A stretch of DNA of 45,545 nt. Source: Mnemiopsis leidyi. Taxonomy: Eukaryota; Ctenophora; Tentaculata; Lobata; Bolinopsidae. Where the stretch lies: positions 6,935-52,479 of the forward strand of contig JH153611.1 of the NCBI GenBank assembly GCA_000226015.1. The letters run 5' to 3'. Under the pieces are notes generated by a model that had not been told where the DNA came from, searched no databases, and saw only the letters and a program-made list of their open reading frames with translations. The position numbers and the translations under genes are program-made. This document shows, piece after piece, positions 1 to 9,740 of the stretch (position 1 is the stretch's first letter; each line of letters begins with the position of its first letter).

Positions 1-58
<58 letters not shown>
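1..58. repeat. (TG)n microsatellite
   Basis: Uninterrupted TG dinucleotide run at the left edge of the window, followed by a short AT-rich stretch. It lies 3' of the last visible BSDC1 exon, probably in its next intron. Confidence 0.95.
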
Positions 59-64
<6 letters not shown>

Positions 65-325
65 AATATATACATCACACACATAAAAGTGTGTAAATAA
101 GCAAATGTTACATTCTGACACCGTAACAGTACAACACAATACACGTGTATTCAATATTGCAGTGGGACTATCTTCATGCGGAAACAACAGTCGGGTCACT
201 ACAGCTAGAATAAAATGTACTAGTAAACTGGTTCCTCATTTAGATCTGGATGCCCCCCTCTCTTTTAGCTGCTATTTTCAAGAAATCCTCTCCTTTAAGA
301 CGCCTACTCTAAGAAGGTTACAAAC

Positions 326-2217
326 CAGAAGTGTATGAAGATCCCGTAGTTTCTGATTGTCCACTAAAAGTCTACTTATTTCGTGTGTGTGGTCCTCCAG
401 TGTAAACGTGCTGCTCCAGTCCGTGTAGTGATCATCTGTATGGAGGAGGTTTTGTTTGTATAAATATTCTAACTTTGTTCTGTACACATATTCAGACTTT
501 GTTCTGTATAATCAGACTTTGTTCTGTACAAATATTCTAACTATGTTCTGTATAAATATTCTAACTTTGTTCTGTACAAATATTCTAACTTTGTTCTGTA
601 TAAATATTCTAACTTTGTTTTGTACAAATATTCAGACTTTGTTCTGTATACATATTCAGACTTTGTTCTGTATAAATATTCTAACTTTGTTCTGTACAAA
701 TATTCTAACTTTGTTCTGTATAAATATTCTAACTTTGTTTTGTACAAATATTCAGACTTTGTTCTGTATACATATTCAGACTTTGTTCTGTATAAATATT
801 CAGACTTTGTTCTGTATACATATTCAGACTTTGTTCTTTATACATATTCTAACTTTGTTCTGTACACATATTCAGACTTTGTTCTGTACACATATTCAGA
901 CTTTGTTCTGTATACATATTCTAACTTTGTTCTGTATACATATTCAGACTTTGTTCTTTATACATATTCAGACTTTGTTCTTTATACATATTCAGACTTT
1001 GTTCTGTACACATATTCAGACTTTGTTCTGTAAACATATTCAGACTTTGTTCTGTACACATATTCAAACTTTGTTCTGTACACATATTCAAACTTTGTTT
1101 TGTACTTTAGACAAAAGTTTTCCTGGAACTCGTTTATTCAGCAGCCGTAGTAAAGTGTCCAATTGTTCATTTGTATTTGTCTCGCAGTAGTGACTAATGA
1201 AGTAACCTTATTTTACACTAAATCGAGTAAAGCTGAATGTGTAGTGTACACACCTGTTTTGTGAGCGAGATACGTATCTTTAGAAGTCTGTATAGCCCGT
1301 ATCCTATCCTCGCCGTATCTAGACAGATATTCCACTTGCTGAGGTTCAGGAGCGAGGTACTGAGACACGTTACCCAACATTGTAGCGACGGAGTCAGTGA
1401 GCGACCCATACTGGGCGTGTGGCTGAACGTGTGGACTAGTTTAGACTTAGAAACATCGGCTGTAATACGTAGTGTGTGGACTAGTTTAGACTTAGCAACA
1501 TCGGCTGTAATACGTAGTGTGTGGACTAGTTTAGACTTAGCAACATCGGCTGCAATACGTAGTGTGTGGACTAGTTAGACTTAGCAACATCGGCTGTAAT
1601 ACGTAGTGTGTGGAATAGTTTAGACTTAGCAACATCGGCTGTAATACGTAGACATTAGGCTGTAGATCAACTGTCACTTTTTGTGAAACATTTCTTGTTT
1701 TGTCAACAAGGCTGTAAGAAGCAACAGCCTCGAAGACTAAAAGTGTATGCTGTATCTTTGGAATCTGAAAAGTTTGAAAAAATGAAATCACCTGTAGCTT
1801 ATGTTTAAGCGCCGAGGCAGAGGGCGCTATAATGTCCTGCTGGACCGCTGTTTTCACCTCATTGAAGTCATTAGCTGTAAACTCGTACACATACGAACTC
1901 TGGGACAAAACAGCAGTTTAAAACACTGCATTCAAAACATTTAGTTTAATTGTTTCACGCCGAGAAAATCTTTCTTTGTGGTTTAAATTGGAAACTCAAG
2001 TTTTGAACTTGGCACAGAATTCTGAATTAAGGACTTAAAATCCACCTTTCTGTGCAAGGTGTATGGTCATAGTAACACATTTAGCTATTTAGCAATTTCG
2101 ACTAACAGTTTCCTTGGCTTTGTTCCAGAAGGAGCCAACACTGGAGGTCAAGTTGTTCGTCACATTCGATCCTAGACCCCACCAGCCGGAGCTACTTGAC
2201 CCTGGCTCCTCTGACAT
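326..2217 (-). CDS. BSDC1: BSD domain-containing protein 1 (BSDC1-like), 3' end outside window
   Basis: Spliced minus-strand gene. Visible coding exons are 2217-2107 (ATG, SGWWG motif, phase 0), 1899-1792, about 1422-1250, 1193-1106 and about 435-326. Recognisable BSDC1 landmarks in order are the N-terminal Trp-Trp-Gly segment, EFTANDFNEVKTAVQQDI (compare the EFTQVVQHD region of vertebrate BSDC1), a RIRAIQTSKDTYL segment like the RLYSLQSDPATYC region, and DWSSTFTLEDHTHEISRLLV, which opens the BSD domain. The FW motif of the BSD domain and the C-terminus should lie left of position 1, because the last exon ends at a GTTTGT donor. The junction between the last two exons is not phase-resolved: a 24-bp minisatellite fills that intron and offers several AG acceptors. 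The molecular role of BSDC1 is poorly known. The family call rests on remembered sequence, so it is likely rather than certain. Confidence 0.7.
460..1110. repeat. 24-bp minisatellite in BSDC1 intron
   Basis: About 26 tandem copies of a 24-bp unit resembling ACTTTGTTCTGTATAAATAT plus TCTA, with variants (CATATTCAG for AAATATTCT, TGTACA for TGTATA). Because the period is a multiple of three, long ORFs appear on both strands. They are repeat artefacts. The array fills the intron between the last two visible BSDC1 exons. Confidence 0.95.
1429..1660. repeat. 45-bp tandem repeat, about 5 copies
   Basis: Five near-identical 45-bp units beginning GTGTGGACTAGTTTAGACTT, with one unit carrying a 1-bp deletion. 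The array lies in the BSDC1 intron and abuts the acceptor side of the exon at about 1422-1250. Confidence 0.93.
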
Positions 2218-2468
2218 CTCATAGCTTAATTAGAGGGTAATAAGAAATTTATAAGAGATCTTAATAGGAGATCTTAATAACAAATATTTCATGTTTTGAA
2301 GGCATAAAGGTTGGAGATGATAATTGATATGTTAATGAGATGAAGACAATTAGAGACTTGCTGTGGAAGACGTAAAAATAAGTTAAAGTTGGCTTTCACG
2401 AGTACAGAAAATCTTATAAAATCGTAGGAATCAAACTCGGTATTAATCTTAAGAGCAAAAAAATCTCA

Positions 2469-4472
2469 TCATTTCTTCTCAAATACTAAGCCAGCACTAA
2501 GTACATCTTTAGAGACCAAGTCGTTCCAATCATTTAGAAAATTCACGAGAAAGCCACCAATTTCAACCCATTTACTTAAACCTACGACAGTTACCAAATT
2601 TTCATAACACTTCAGAGCTCCCTTTAAAAACTTGACAAAACCTTTGTTGTCTTCAAAATCAAAACTTCTCAGCTTCTCGATATGAGTGACTGAGCTGTAC
2701 AGAAACGTTCTTGATAATCCGACACATTTAGTGAAGAGTGGAAGTGCGGTAATCAGGGTGCTAAAGTTTTGTCTCTGTCTAGATCTGAGCTTCCTATTTT
2801 CATAAAGATCAAACTTAGTCTTAGCTACTACGAGAAGTTCTGAGGAGAACTTCTCTATATTCTTTAAAATATCAAGAATGAGCGAGTAAAACTTCAGTTT
2901 AGCCGGGCCGACAAAGAGCGAAACTGAGGGCTCTGTAACAGCACCCTCGTTAGTTACCTCTACAAGATAATGTAACTTTCCGATAAAATCTGCATTCCTT
3001 TCCTCAACACCAAAATTTACAACTTCTTGAACAAATTCATTCAAATGCTCGGATATTGACTCAACATTTTTAACAACCTCAATCATCATACAAAATGGAT
3101 GAAATCTGTGTTGGTAGTCTTCGTAAAAACTAATCAAATCAGAGCAAGAATTTCGGATGAGTGGATCACAAAATCGAGCCAAAATAGACATGGAAAGATG
3201 AAAAAGATGACAAGAGACACTAATATCCACATCACCACACTCGAAATGACTAAGCTTGTCTCTCAATCTTAACCCATCTCCGTGTACAAACAAATCAAGA
3301 AGAGCATGGAATGTTCCAGAGCCAAGAACAGGTATGAGAACGTTTTCAGAGGACAAATCAGCCTGGCATTTAGAGAATGTGGAGGAGTAATAGCTAGCGG
3401 CAGATCGGGGATTATCTGAGATACAATCCGGAGAGAATATCTCGTCTAGGGTGATGTAAAATTCGGTATTTTGAGCGCTGCACCGTGCTGAGTCACTCCC
3501 TGAAGTCACAACCCACAACTTTCGTAGAATTTGTTGTAGGAGCACTACATTTACGCTGGTTACCATGGTGATGCGATCTAATGGTGGAACGGAGGTACCC
3601 AAAAGATGTTTGAAGTGTTGTAACAGAGTAAGCCACATTTCACATTGGTCTTTGTGAACGAGTGACGAATTTTTTACGATTTCTTGACACACGGAGAGGG
3701 GAATTTCAGGAACAGGCGGGAGATTGTGAAGGAGCGGTACATTCAGAGATTTCCTAGCTTTAAAGTTCTGTTCAGAGATGCGAGAACTAACAGTTAAAAC
3801 TAAACAGTACAACAAAGAGTAAAGCTCTCGAGGAATGTTTGAAGGGGATACAAAACCGTGCCAAGTTAAATTCTTAAGATTAAAGCCTTTCACACAACCC
3901 AAAACACACTGCAGTATCTGAACTAGACCCTTCCCAAGAACACCCTCGACTTCTTCAGATAGAAGATTGTCTTTGAGCTGAAGGCGACGACTAACAAGAC
4001 AACTTAATACCCATTCTAACTTAGCAGTAACGGTTACCAGACTGAAAACTCTTTCAACAGCGTCCTCACTCAACAACAAAGACAGCTTGGTGGAGGACCA
4101 AATCAACTCATGTGACTGCGACATCTTCAGGCGCATTATATCCTCCATATTTCTTGATTTGACAGCACCGTGACATTCGATTGCTAGGTCCTTGCAGAGT
4201 GGCATGAGATTGGCCACTTGTGTATTTAAGTCAAGTTCTCCGGAGTTCTGACAGCTGTGAACCTTAGACTGGAGAAGTGGTCCTATAATAAATGTCAATG
4301 TGTTTACGTCGATCAGGCGAGTTTCATTAGAATCAGACCGTTCTGCCACGTGATCTATCCTCATTATTTCTGCTATATCGTCACCAAACAGAGGCTCATT
4401 ACAATCTCGCAGTTTGCAGAGATAGAGATCGATAGGATCTTCCTCTTTTCTACATTCCTTGGCATCGGCCAT
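2469..4472 (-). CDS. ERMARD: ERMARD-like DUF4209 protein
   Basis: Single-exon ORF of 667 aa, close to the roughly 680 aa of vertebrate ERMARD (endoplasmic reticulum membrane-associated RNA degradation protein). Two segments support the family: NLTWHGFVSP at residues 201-210, and a GLRLRDKLSH motif near residues 400-409, which fits the conserved 'LRD..SHG' signature of DUF4209. The rest is helix-rich with no obvious signal peptide or clear transmembrane segment. The start is the first ATG of the frame. It lies 251 bp upstream of BSDC1 and 416 bp downstream of the MMAB stop, all on the same strand. An intron-free gene among multi-exon neighbours may reflect retroposition or ancestral intron loss. 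Without an alignment this identification is moderate; the alternative is an unassigned helical protein. Confidence 0.55.
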   Translation of the reverse strand: MADAKECRKEEDPIDLYLCKLRDCNEPLFGDDIAEIMRIDHVAERSDSNETRLIDVNTLTFIIGPLLQSKVHSCQNSGELDLNTQVANLMPLCKDLAIECHGAVKSRNMEDIMRLKMSQSHELIWSSTKLSLLLSEDAVERVFSLVTVTAKLEWVLSCLVSRRLQLKDNLLSEEVEGVLGKGLVQILQCVLGCVKGFNLKNLTWHGFVSPSNIPRELYSLLYCLVLTVSSRISEQNFKARKSLNVPLLHNLPPVPEIPLSVCQEIVKNSSLVHKDQCEMWLTLLQHFKHLLGTSVPPLDRITMVTSVNVVLLQQILRKLWVVTSGSDSARCSAQNTEFYITLDEIFSPDCISDNPRSAASYYSSTFSKCQADLSSENVLIPVLGSGTFHALLDLFVHGDGLRLRDKLSHFECGDVDISVSCHLFHLSMSILARFCDPLIRNSCSDLISFYEDYQHRFHPFCMMIEVVKNVESISEHLNEFVQEVVNFGVEERNADFIGKLHYLVEVTNEGAVTEPSVSLFVGPAKLKFYSLILDILKNIEKFSSELLVVAKTKFDLYENRKLRSRQRQNFSTLITALPLFTKCVGLSRTFLYSSVTHIEKLRSFDFEDNKGFVKFLKGALKCYENLVTVVGLSKWVEIGGFLVNFLNDWNDLVSKDVLSAGLVFEKK

Positions 4473-4888
4473 GACATTAAATCGGCATATCTTACCTAGA
4501 TAAATTTAAAGCATTTAGAAGTTTGAAAGGGAGTGTCGTCTCACTGTTTTATAGCCACATGACACAAAAAAGTAAGGCACAAAAAATAGGCGTTCAATTA
4601 GTAGAATTAAGTGGAGTTAAGAACTAAGGTCGACAAGAAAACTCATCAAGAAAACCATGGCTGGATCATCATTCAGTAGCAAAGCTTTTTCATGAATTAT
4701 AAGAACAATCTTAGCATCAAACTTAGCCTAAACTGTAATTCAAAACTACAAATGCCATCACCGAAAATTCTGCGGATGCAGATTTTCAGTAGAAACAAAG
4801 AAAGTATCCCAAGTTGCAATATAAAAAACAGATGGTGTGAAGAAGATCATGTCCGATACAACAGAATAGTCTATAAATAAATAGCTTA

Positions 4889-6525
4889 TCACTTAGAATC
4901 GTCTATAGCCTGTCTGGTGTATATCTCCTCTGGAACTCCATCTTCATGAGATACGTATCTAGCTGCTGTAAACAGATAGTCCGATAGTCTGTTGAGGTAC
5001 TTGAATACTGTCTCAATGTCACCTCTGTAGAATAGATAACGTCATCAGGTTTTCTTTAATACTTTCTACATCAAGTAAAATTGTACCAATACATGAATAC
5101 AAGCACCAGTATGGTGGATATATCCCTGATTTAATATGTGCTATACTTCTGCATTACTAGGTTTCAACTAAAAAACAAAACTTGCTGCCTAAATAAAACA
5201 AAGTTATGGTAAAATACCCGTGGTAATTAAGAAGAGGAACAACACTACGCTCTGCAGATCGAGCTAATGTTCTGGTAAAATGAAGATGTGCAGAACATTC
5301 ACTTCCTGAAACAAAGCAGATATAATCGTGAACTGTTCTATCTTTATATGGGGTTTGGGGTACAAGATTAGGTTCTATTTAAATCGTGTTGTCATGCCAT
5401 TATATTGGGGTACAAGATGAGGTTATATAATCGTGTTGTCATGTCATTATATTGAGGTACAAGATGAGGTTCTATAATCGTGTTGTTATATCATTATATT
5501 GAGGTACAAGATGAGATTATATAATCGTGTTTTTATATCATTATATTGGGGTACAAGATGAGGTTATATAATCGTGTTGTCATGTCATTATATTGAGGTA
5601 CAAGATGAGGTTCTATAATCGTGTTGTTATATCATTATATTGAGGTACAAGATGAGGTTATATAATTGTGTTTTTATATCATTATATTGGGGTACAAGAT
5701 GAGGTTATATAATCGTGTTTTTTGATATCATTATATTGGGGTACAAGATGAGGTTATAGCAACAACAAAGGGAAATTTTTAAGATGCCGAAGCAGTCTCT
5801 AGAATATTATTATAAAACTAAAAACCCCCAGTCAAAACAAGCTTAGGTTATGATATGAAACTTACATACCTGATGGTAAAATGAAGTTTGTAAGTGGAGG
5901 TAGATGGGCGGTGTATATGTCTATTTTACTCTCCAAACTTGAGATATGTCCGGAAGAGAAGGACACATTTTGTAACTGTTGCGTGGTTGCCTTAGAACTG
6001 GGCGTTGCTATTACTGATCCTGAGTTGTTTACTAAATTGAGTTCGAGATTTTTAGGGAAATGCTAACTTAGGCTGTTGCACGTCACTTTTCATGCTAAAG
6101 TGAGATGAAGTTTAAAACGATAACAAACCTATGTCTTGAAGATTGCATTGGATTGATTTGAGATCTTGTGAGATAAGACCTTGTTTACAGTAAACCCTCG
6201 ATAATCCAATGTGTGAAGATAGAGCATCTACAGCCCCCAGGGCGTTGAATATGGCATCGTCTTTAGACAACCTGAAAACTAAAATTCTTTTATTGCAAGA
6301 TGGGAAAATCGTAAGATTTTAAGATTCTGAATTACAACTGAACATATCAACACAAAAAATAGTTATGATACAATAAAAATGTAAAAACTGGATAGATTCC
6401 TACCGTTGACCAGTGTATGTGCTGGTTTTGCCCTTGTCCCCAGTCCTGGTGTATATCTTCATTGTGCGAGAGGGAATGTAACTCGTACATCTCGAAATCA
6501 GTTGTACACATCTAGTTGGGTGCAT
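4889..6525 (-). CDS. MMAB: Corrinoid (cob(I)alamin) adenosyltransferase, mitochondrial
   Basis: Five in-frame exons: 6525-6404, 6271-6129, 6019-5870, 5305-5218 and 5024-4889, encoding 212 aa. The enzyme adenosylates cob(I)alamin with ATP to make adenosylcobalamin for methylmalonyl-CoA mutase in mitochondria. The N-terminal ~20 residues are rich in Arg, Ser and Thr, as in a mitochondrial presequence. Next comes the ATP-binding KIYTRTGDKGKTSTYTGQR segment, then KDDAIFNALGAVDALSSHIG, IQCNLQDIG joined to SVIATPS, the LPPLTNFILPSG motif, and finally the active-site region SAHLHFTRTLARSAERSVVP and YLNRLSDYLFTAARY. All four introns have GT..AG ends and keep the frame. A strong acceptor (T-tract then TTTAG at about 6531-6550) sits only 5 nt upstream of the ATG, so the 5' UTR is probably spliced, either in cis or to a spliced leader. 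Confidence 0.95.
5341..5757. repeat. ~47-bp minisatellite in MMAB intron 3
   Basis: About 8 to 9 copies of a unit built on GGGGTACAAGATGAGGTTAT followed by ATAATCGTGTTGTCATGTCATTA-type sequence. Alternate units form a higher-order pattern (GTTGTCATGTC versus TTTTTATATC variants). The array lies wholly within the intron between exons 6019-5870 and 5305-5218. Confidence 0.93.
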
Positions 6526-6734
6526 TGTTTCTAAATTGGAAAAAAAGTTACAATTAAGCTAAATGCTAACTTTAAATGTTAAAAAGTAAGTGAAGAGGAA
6601 TGAGGAAGTAAATGAAGATTTATCATAAAACAGTTAATACATCTGTTGATACCTCAGTTGAGACCTCTGATTGGTCAATAAAATTTAAAAATTGGAAAAT
6701 GATAAAAAAGTCAAAAACAATTAATAGACCTTGC

Positions 6735-6740
6735 TTTATT
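6735..6740 (-). terminator. Polyadenylation signal for TRMT5
   Basis: TTTATT on the plus strand reads AATAAA on the minus strand, about 20 nt after the TRMT5 stop at 6761. It lies in the 235-bp gap before the MMAB start. Confidence 0.6.
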
Positions 6741-6760
6741 CAACCCTCAAAACATCAACT

Positions 6761-7969
6761 CTAAGATAATTTAATCTTCTTGCTTTGACATTCGGCATAA
6801 AGTACAGACTCTGGAACAGTAAACTTCACACAAGTCATCCAAGTCTTTGGGGCTGTCTTTCGAACAAGATGAACTTCATCAGGTGAAATAGAACAGCCTA
6901 GTTTTTCTGATATTGCTGTTATAGAGTTTTCAACAGGTGCTTCAATATCGGCAAAGTGATAACAAAAGACAACAGGAGGTTTTCTTTTTTCAGTATCTCT
7001 TGAGAAAAGACCAATAAAGACATCAACAAATTCGTATGCAGAAGCAGGTAAATTCATTAAAACATAATCAATTGGACCAGCAAAGTTTTCTATTAATTCT
7101 CTCCCATCCTGATTGTAACAGGTTATAAATTCTGATGAGATTTTATTTGTCTTAACATTCTCTAAGAGATACTTGTATGACTCAGGGTTCAGATCATTAG
7201 CATGCACATGGCAGCGTTTTCTGGCAAGGGGTAGAGCAAAAGGTCCAATCCCACAGAACATATCTAGCACAGTTGAACCAGTGGGAATCAGGTCACTTAC
7301 CCTTTTGTGTTCCGTTCCTAGTCTTGAATTCCAATAGAGTTTGGAGAAGTCCATGTTGAACTTGAGCTTGTGCTCAATTGCAGTTGTTATAAAATTTTCT
7401 TCACCCGCTAACAGTTCCATATCAAAATAACGATATTCTGCATGTATTGTGTTCAATTTATTTACTACAGTCTTTATTGAAGGATTTTTATCTAAGATGA
7501 CCTGTCCAATGAGGAATTTGTATGGTGCATGGCATTCTTTTAAATTCAGGTGCGCTATATGACCGACTATCTCAAATCCTGAAACCACCTCAGTGTCGTC
7601 AATTGAAGGGGGAAGTATTGCTCTTATAATTTGGGAAGCTGACCAGTTTCTGTAAGTTAATTTGATGTCAAGAGTCCTTTCACAAATATAATCATGACCT
7701 GCAATTGGAAGACTCTGATTTTTGTCAATCAGAATGAGTTTTTGTGAGGAATCGTCGTCACAAGGTTGTACTAGGCGAGGTTTGTGTTGCAATTGAGAAA
7801 ACTGTGAGTTACCCCTGTGTAAGAGCTGCATAATTTCAGTACATTTCTTTGCTGGAACTTCAATTGCACGAACAGAAATTGTTAAGTCGAATTTCTGTCT
7901 ATCAAGGACCCGCATGTCAGGGCAAGGAAGTGGTTTAAGATCCACAATTTTGACCTCTTCAGCCACCAT
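6761..7969 (-). CDS. TRMT5: tRNA (guanine(37)-N1)-methyltransferase
   Basis: Intact single-exon ORF of 402 aa. TRMT5/Trm5 transfers a methyl group from S-adenosylmethionine to N1 of G37 in tRNA, which protects the reading frame during translation. The Trm5-specific D1/D2 arrangement is visible: HLNLKECHAPYKFLIGQVIL near residues 140-159, then YRYFDMELLAGE near 179-190. The Rossmann SAM-binding loop DMFCGIGPFALPLA follows at 236-249, then acidic NDLNP at 258-262 and the catalytic-site motif NLPASAYEF at 306-314. It is shorter than the roughly 500-aa human protein, and I see no clear mitochondrial presequence from this start. An upstream exon encoding one cannot be excluded. It is the first gene of the four-gene minus-strand cluster. 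Confidence 0.95.
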   Translation of the reverse strand: MVAEEVKIVDLKPLPCPDMRVLDRQKFDLTISVRAIEVPAKKCTEIMQLLHRGNSQFSQLQHKPRLVQPCDDDSSQKLILIDKNQSLPIAGHDYICERTLDIKLTYRNWSASQIIRAILPPSIDDTEVVSGFEIVGHIAHLNLKECHAPYKFLIGQVILDKNPSIKTVVNKLNTIHAEYRYFDMELLAGEENFITTAIEHKLKFNMDFSKLYWNSRLGTEHKRVSDLIPTGSTVLDMFCGIGPFALPLARKRCHVHANDLNPESYKYLLENVKTNKISSEFITCYNQDGRELIENFAGPIDYVLMNLPASAYEFVDVFIGLFSRDTEKRKPPVVFCYHFADIEAPVENSITAISEKLGCSISPDEVHLVRKTAPKTWMTCVKFTVPESVLYAECQSKKIKLS

Positions 7970-9740
7970 TGTGATAGTGGTCGCAACAGTGTTGATTCCG
8001 CCTTACACCATTTAGGAAGAACACCTAGAAAGTACAAGAATGTACCCGAAAAGGCTAAGGATAATAAGTAATAAAGAGAATAATTGGGATAACATTTTAA
8101 ATTATCAAACCTGATTTATAGCTTTCTACACACTTGACACTTCTGAACATTACAACGCAATAGAACTAATAGTGTTATAACGTATAATACCTTATTGCAA
8201 GTAATAAAGCTTGTATACATTGTAGAGAATCTGGATACTGAAATAGAAATTAAAAGAATCGCCAATGGAAAATTATTCAAATCGGTAACGTTGTCACAAT
8301 TGTCGATTTTAGGAAGCACGGGTGGCTACCACATAAGATCGATGAAAACAAATCTGCTTGAAAATGTTTTTGCCTCATGGAGACATAAATCATGGCACGA
8401 TTAGACTTGCACAAGAAAAATTCTAAATTCGGTAAAATTGCCCAGATTTTAATTAGAAACATTAAGTTCATGAGAAACTAACGCACTATAAGATTTGTCA
8501 GTAGAGAAAAAAAACATTTAAGAGAGAACATCACTCAGCGCTCGATTTAAAGATCATATCAAATATAGCTACGCGCATTAGATCGCGCGGCTCACTACAA
8601 TATTTAACTATTGACAGTTTAATTTTAGCTTTGTTTAACATTTGATGAATTTTATGAGATAAAAAATTTTTTATTTAATTATTTTTAAAAATCAAAATTT
8701 GGCTGTTAAAACATTAAAAGCTTATAAGTGCAAAATTAAAACTACAATTTTGAGTTATGATTAGACTGTGTGTCTTGTTATGCATATTGCATTTTGTTTA
8801 TGTTATTATGTTAAAAATCAATATTTGCCTTGTTGATTCCTTACAAGTTTATTAAAATCTCAATAAAATGCTTTTTTCTACCTTGGCTTTTTTCTACCTT
8901 GATCTCTTCACTTTTACGCCGCGCAGTAAAAATGATAAGTTTAAAGCACTGGTTGAGATTATCGCGTTGGATTGTTTCTACAACGACTATGGTGACTTTA
9001 CGCGCAAACGTGCGCGTTTTGCAACATCTTGTAAGAAATCTGCAGCCCATCTTACTTTTTGCCATTCTGTTTGGTAATTGTGGACTGTCACGTGTCTGAA
9101 CTTTCTTCTTTGCTTTTGTCTCGTAAATAGTTTTTTAGTCCCTCAGCCTTTTAGATCGCTGTATATGCATATGGTCAGTTCTTTTGAACCTTTCGATCGC
9201 ATTTGGTTGCAATTTTCAAGGCCATCGGTCGTGAACTCAGCTGCATGCCTAATAAGCTAATATATACCAACTGGTATATTCAATTTCATCCAAGTCCTCC
9301 CGGTATTACTTGGAATTGAATTAAGGATTTTCAAGTTGTTTGTTGGATTCGACGATAGATATAGTATCATCTGTAGAAGGCGTGTTTTCCACCTCGACTA
9401 TATCATCTTTAAAATGAGCTTTCAACAATGCAAGAGGTTCCGTTTAGAGGGATCCAAAATTTTAACTGATTTCGTTGGGCGTTATTTTATTTCGGCTATC
9501 TTTGCCCTTGTTTATTTCGGTAACTTCTAATTTATTTGGTCCTTGTTGCCGTGGTCCTTACTGAGGAATAAAACCTTAAACTTTATACTAAATTTTGAAC
9601 TTCGATACTTTTTTGTCAACATTTTTATCTGGGTGGCGATGTTTTGAAAAGGCCCGAAAATAGCGCTGGTTTTACGTTTCATATCAATACAACAGGTTAT
9701 ATTAGAAGAGCATATGAGCCCTTAACTTTGGACAAAAGCC
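7970..9740. other. Intergenic region between divergent TRMT5 and CIMAP2-like genes
   Basis: About 1.8 kb between two divergently transcribed genes, so it should hold both promoters. Only short ORFs without recognisable domains occur. The stretch around 8520-8900 is AT-rich, and 8900-9250 has scattered CG-containing motifs (for example GCGCGCGG and CGCGCAAACGTGCGCG). I recognised no RNA gene or transposon ends. Confidence 0.5.

Noticed and set aside
456-1190. Long ORFs on both strands (244, 137 and 68 aa)
   Set aside because: They are produced by a 24-bp tandem repeat whose period is a multiple of three. Composition is purely repetitive, and several frames are open at once.
8116-9530. Cluster of short ORFs (60-89 aa) between TRMT5 and the SHIPPO gene
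   Set aside because: Overlapping, on both strands, low complexity in places and no recognisable motif.
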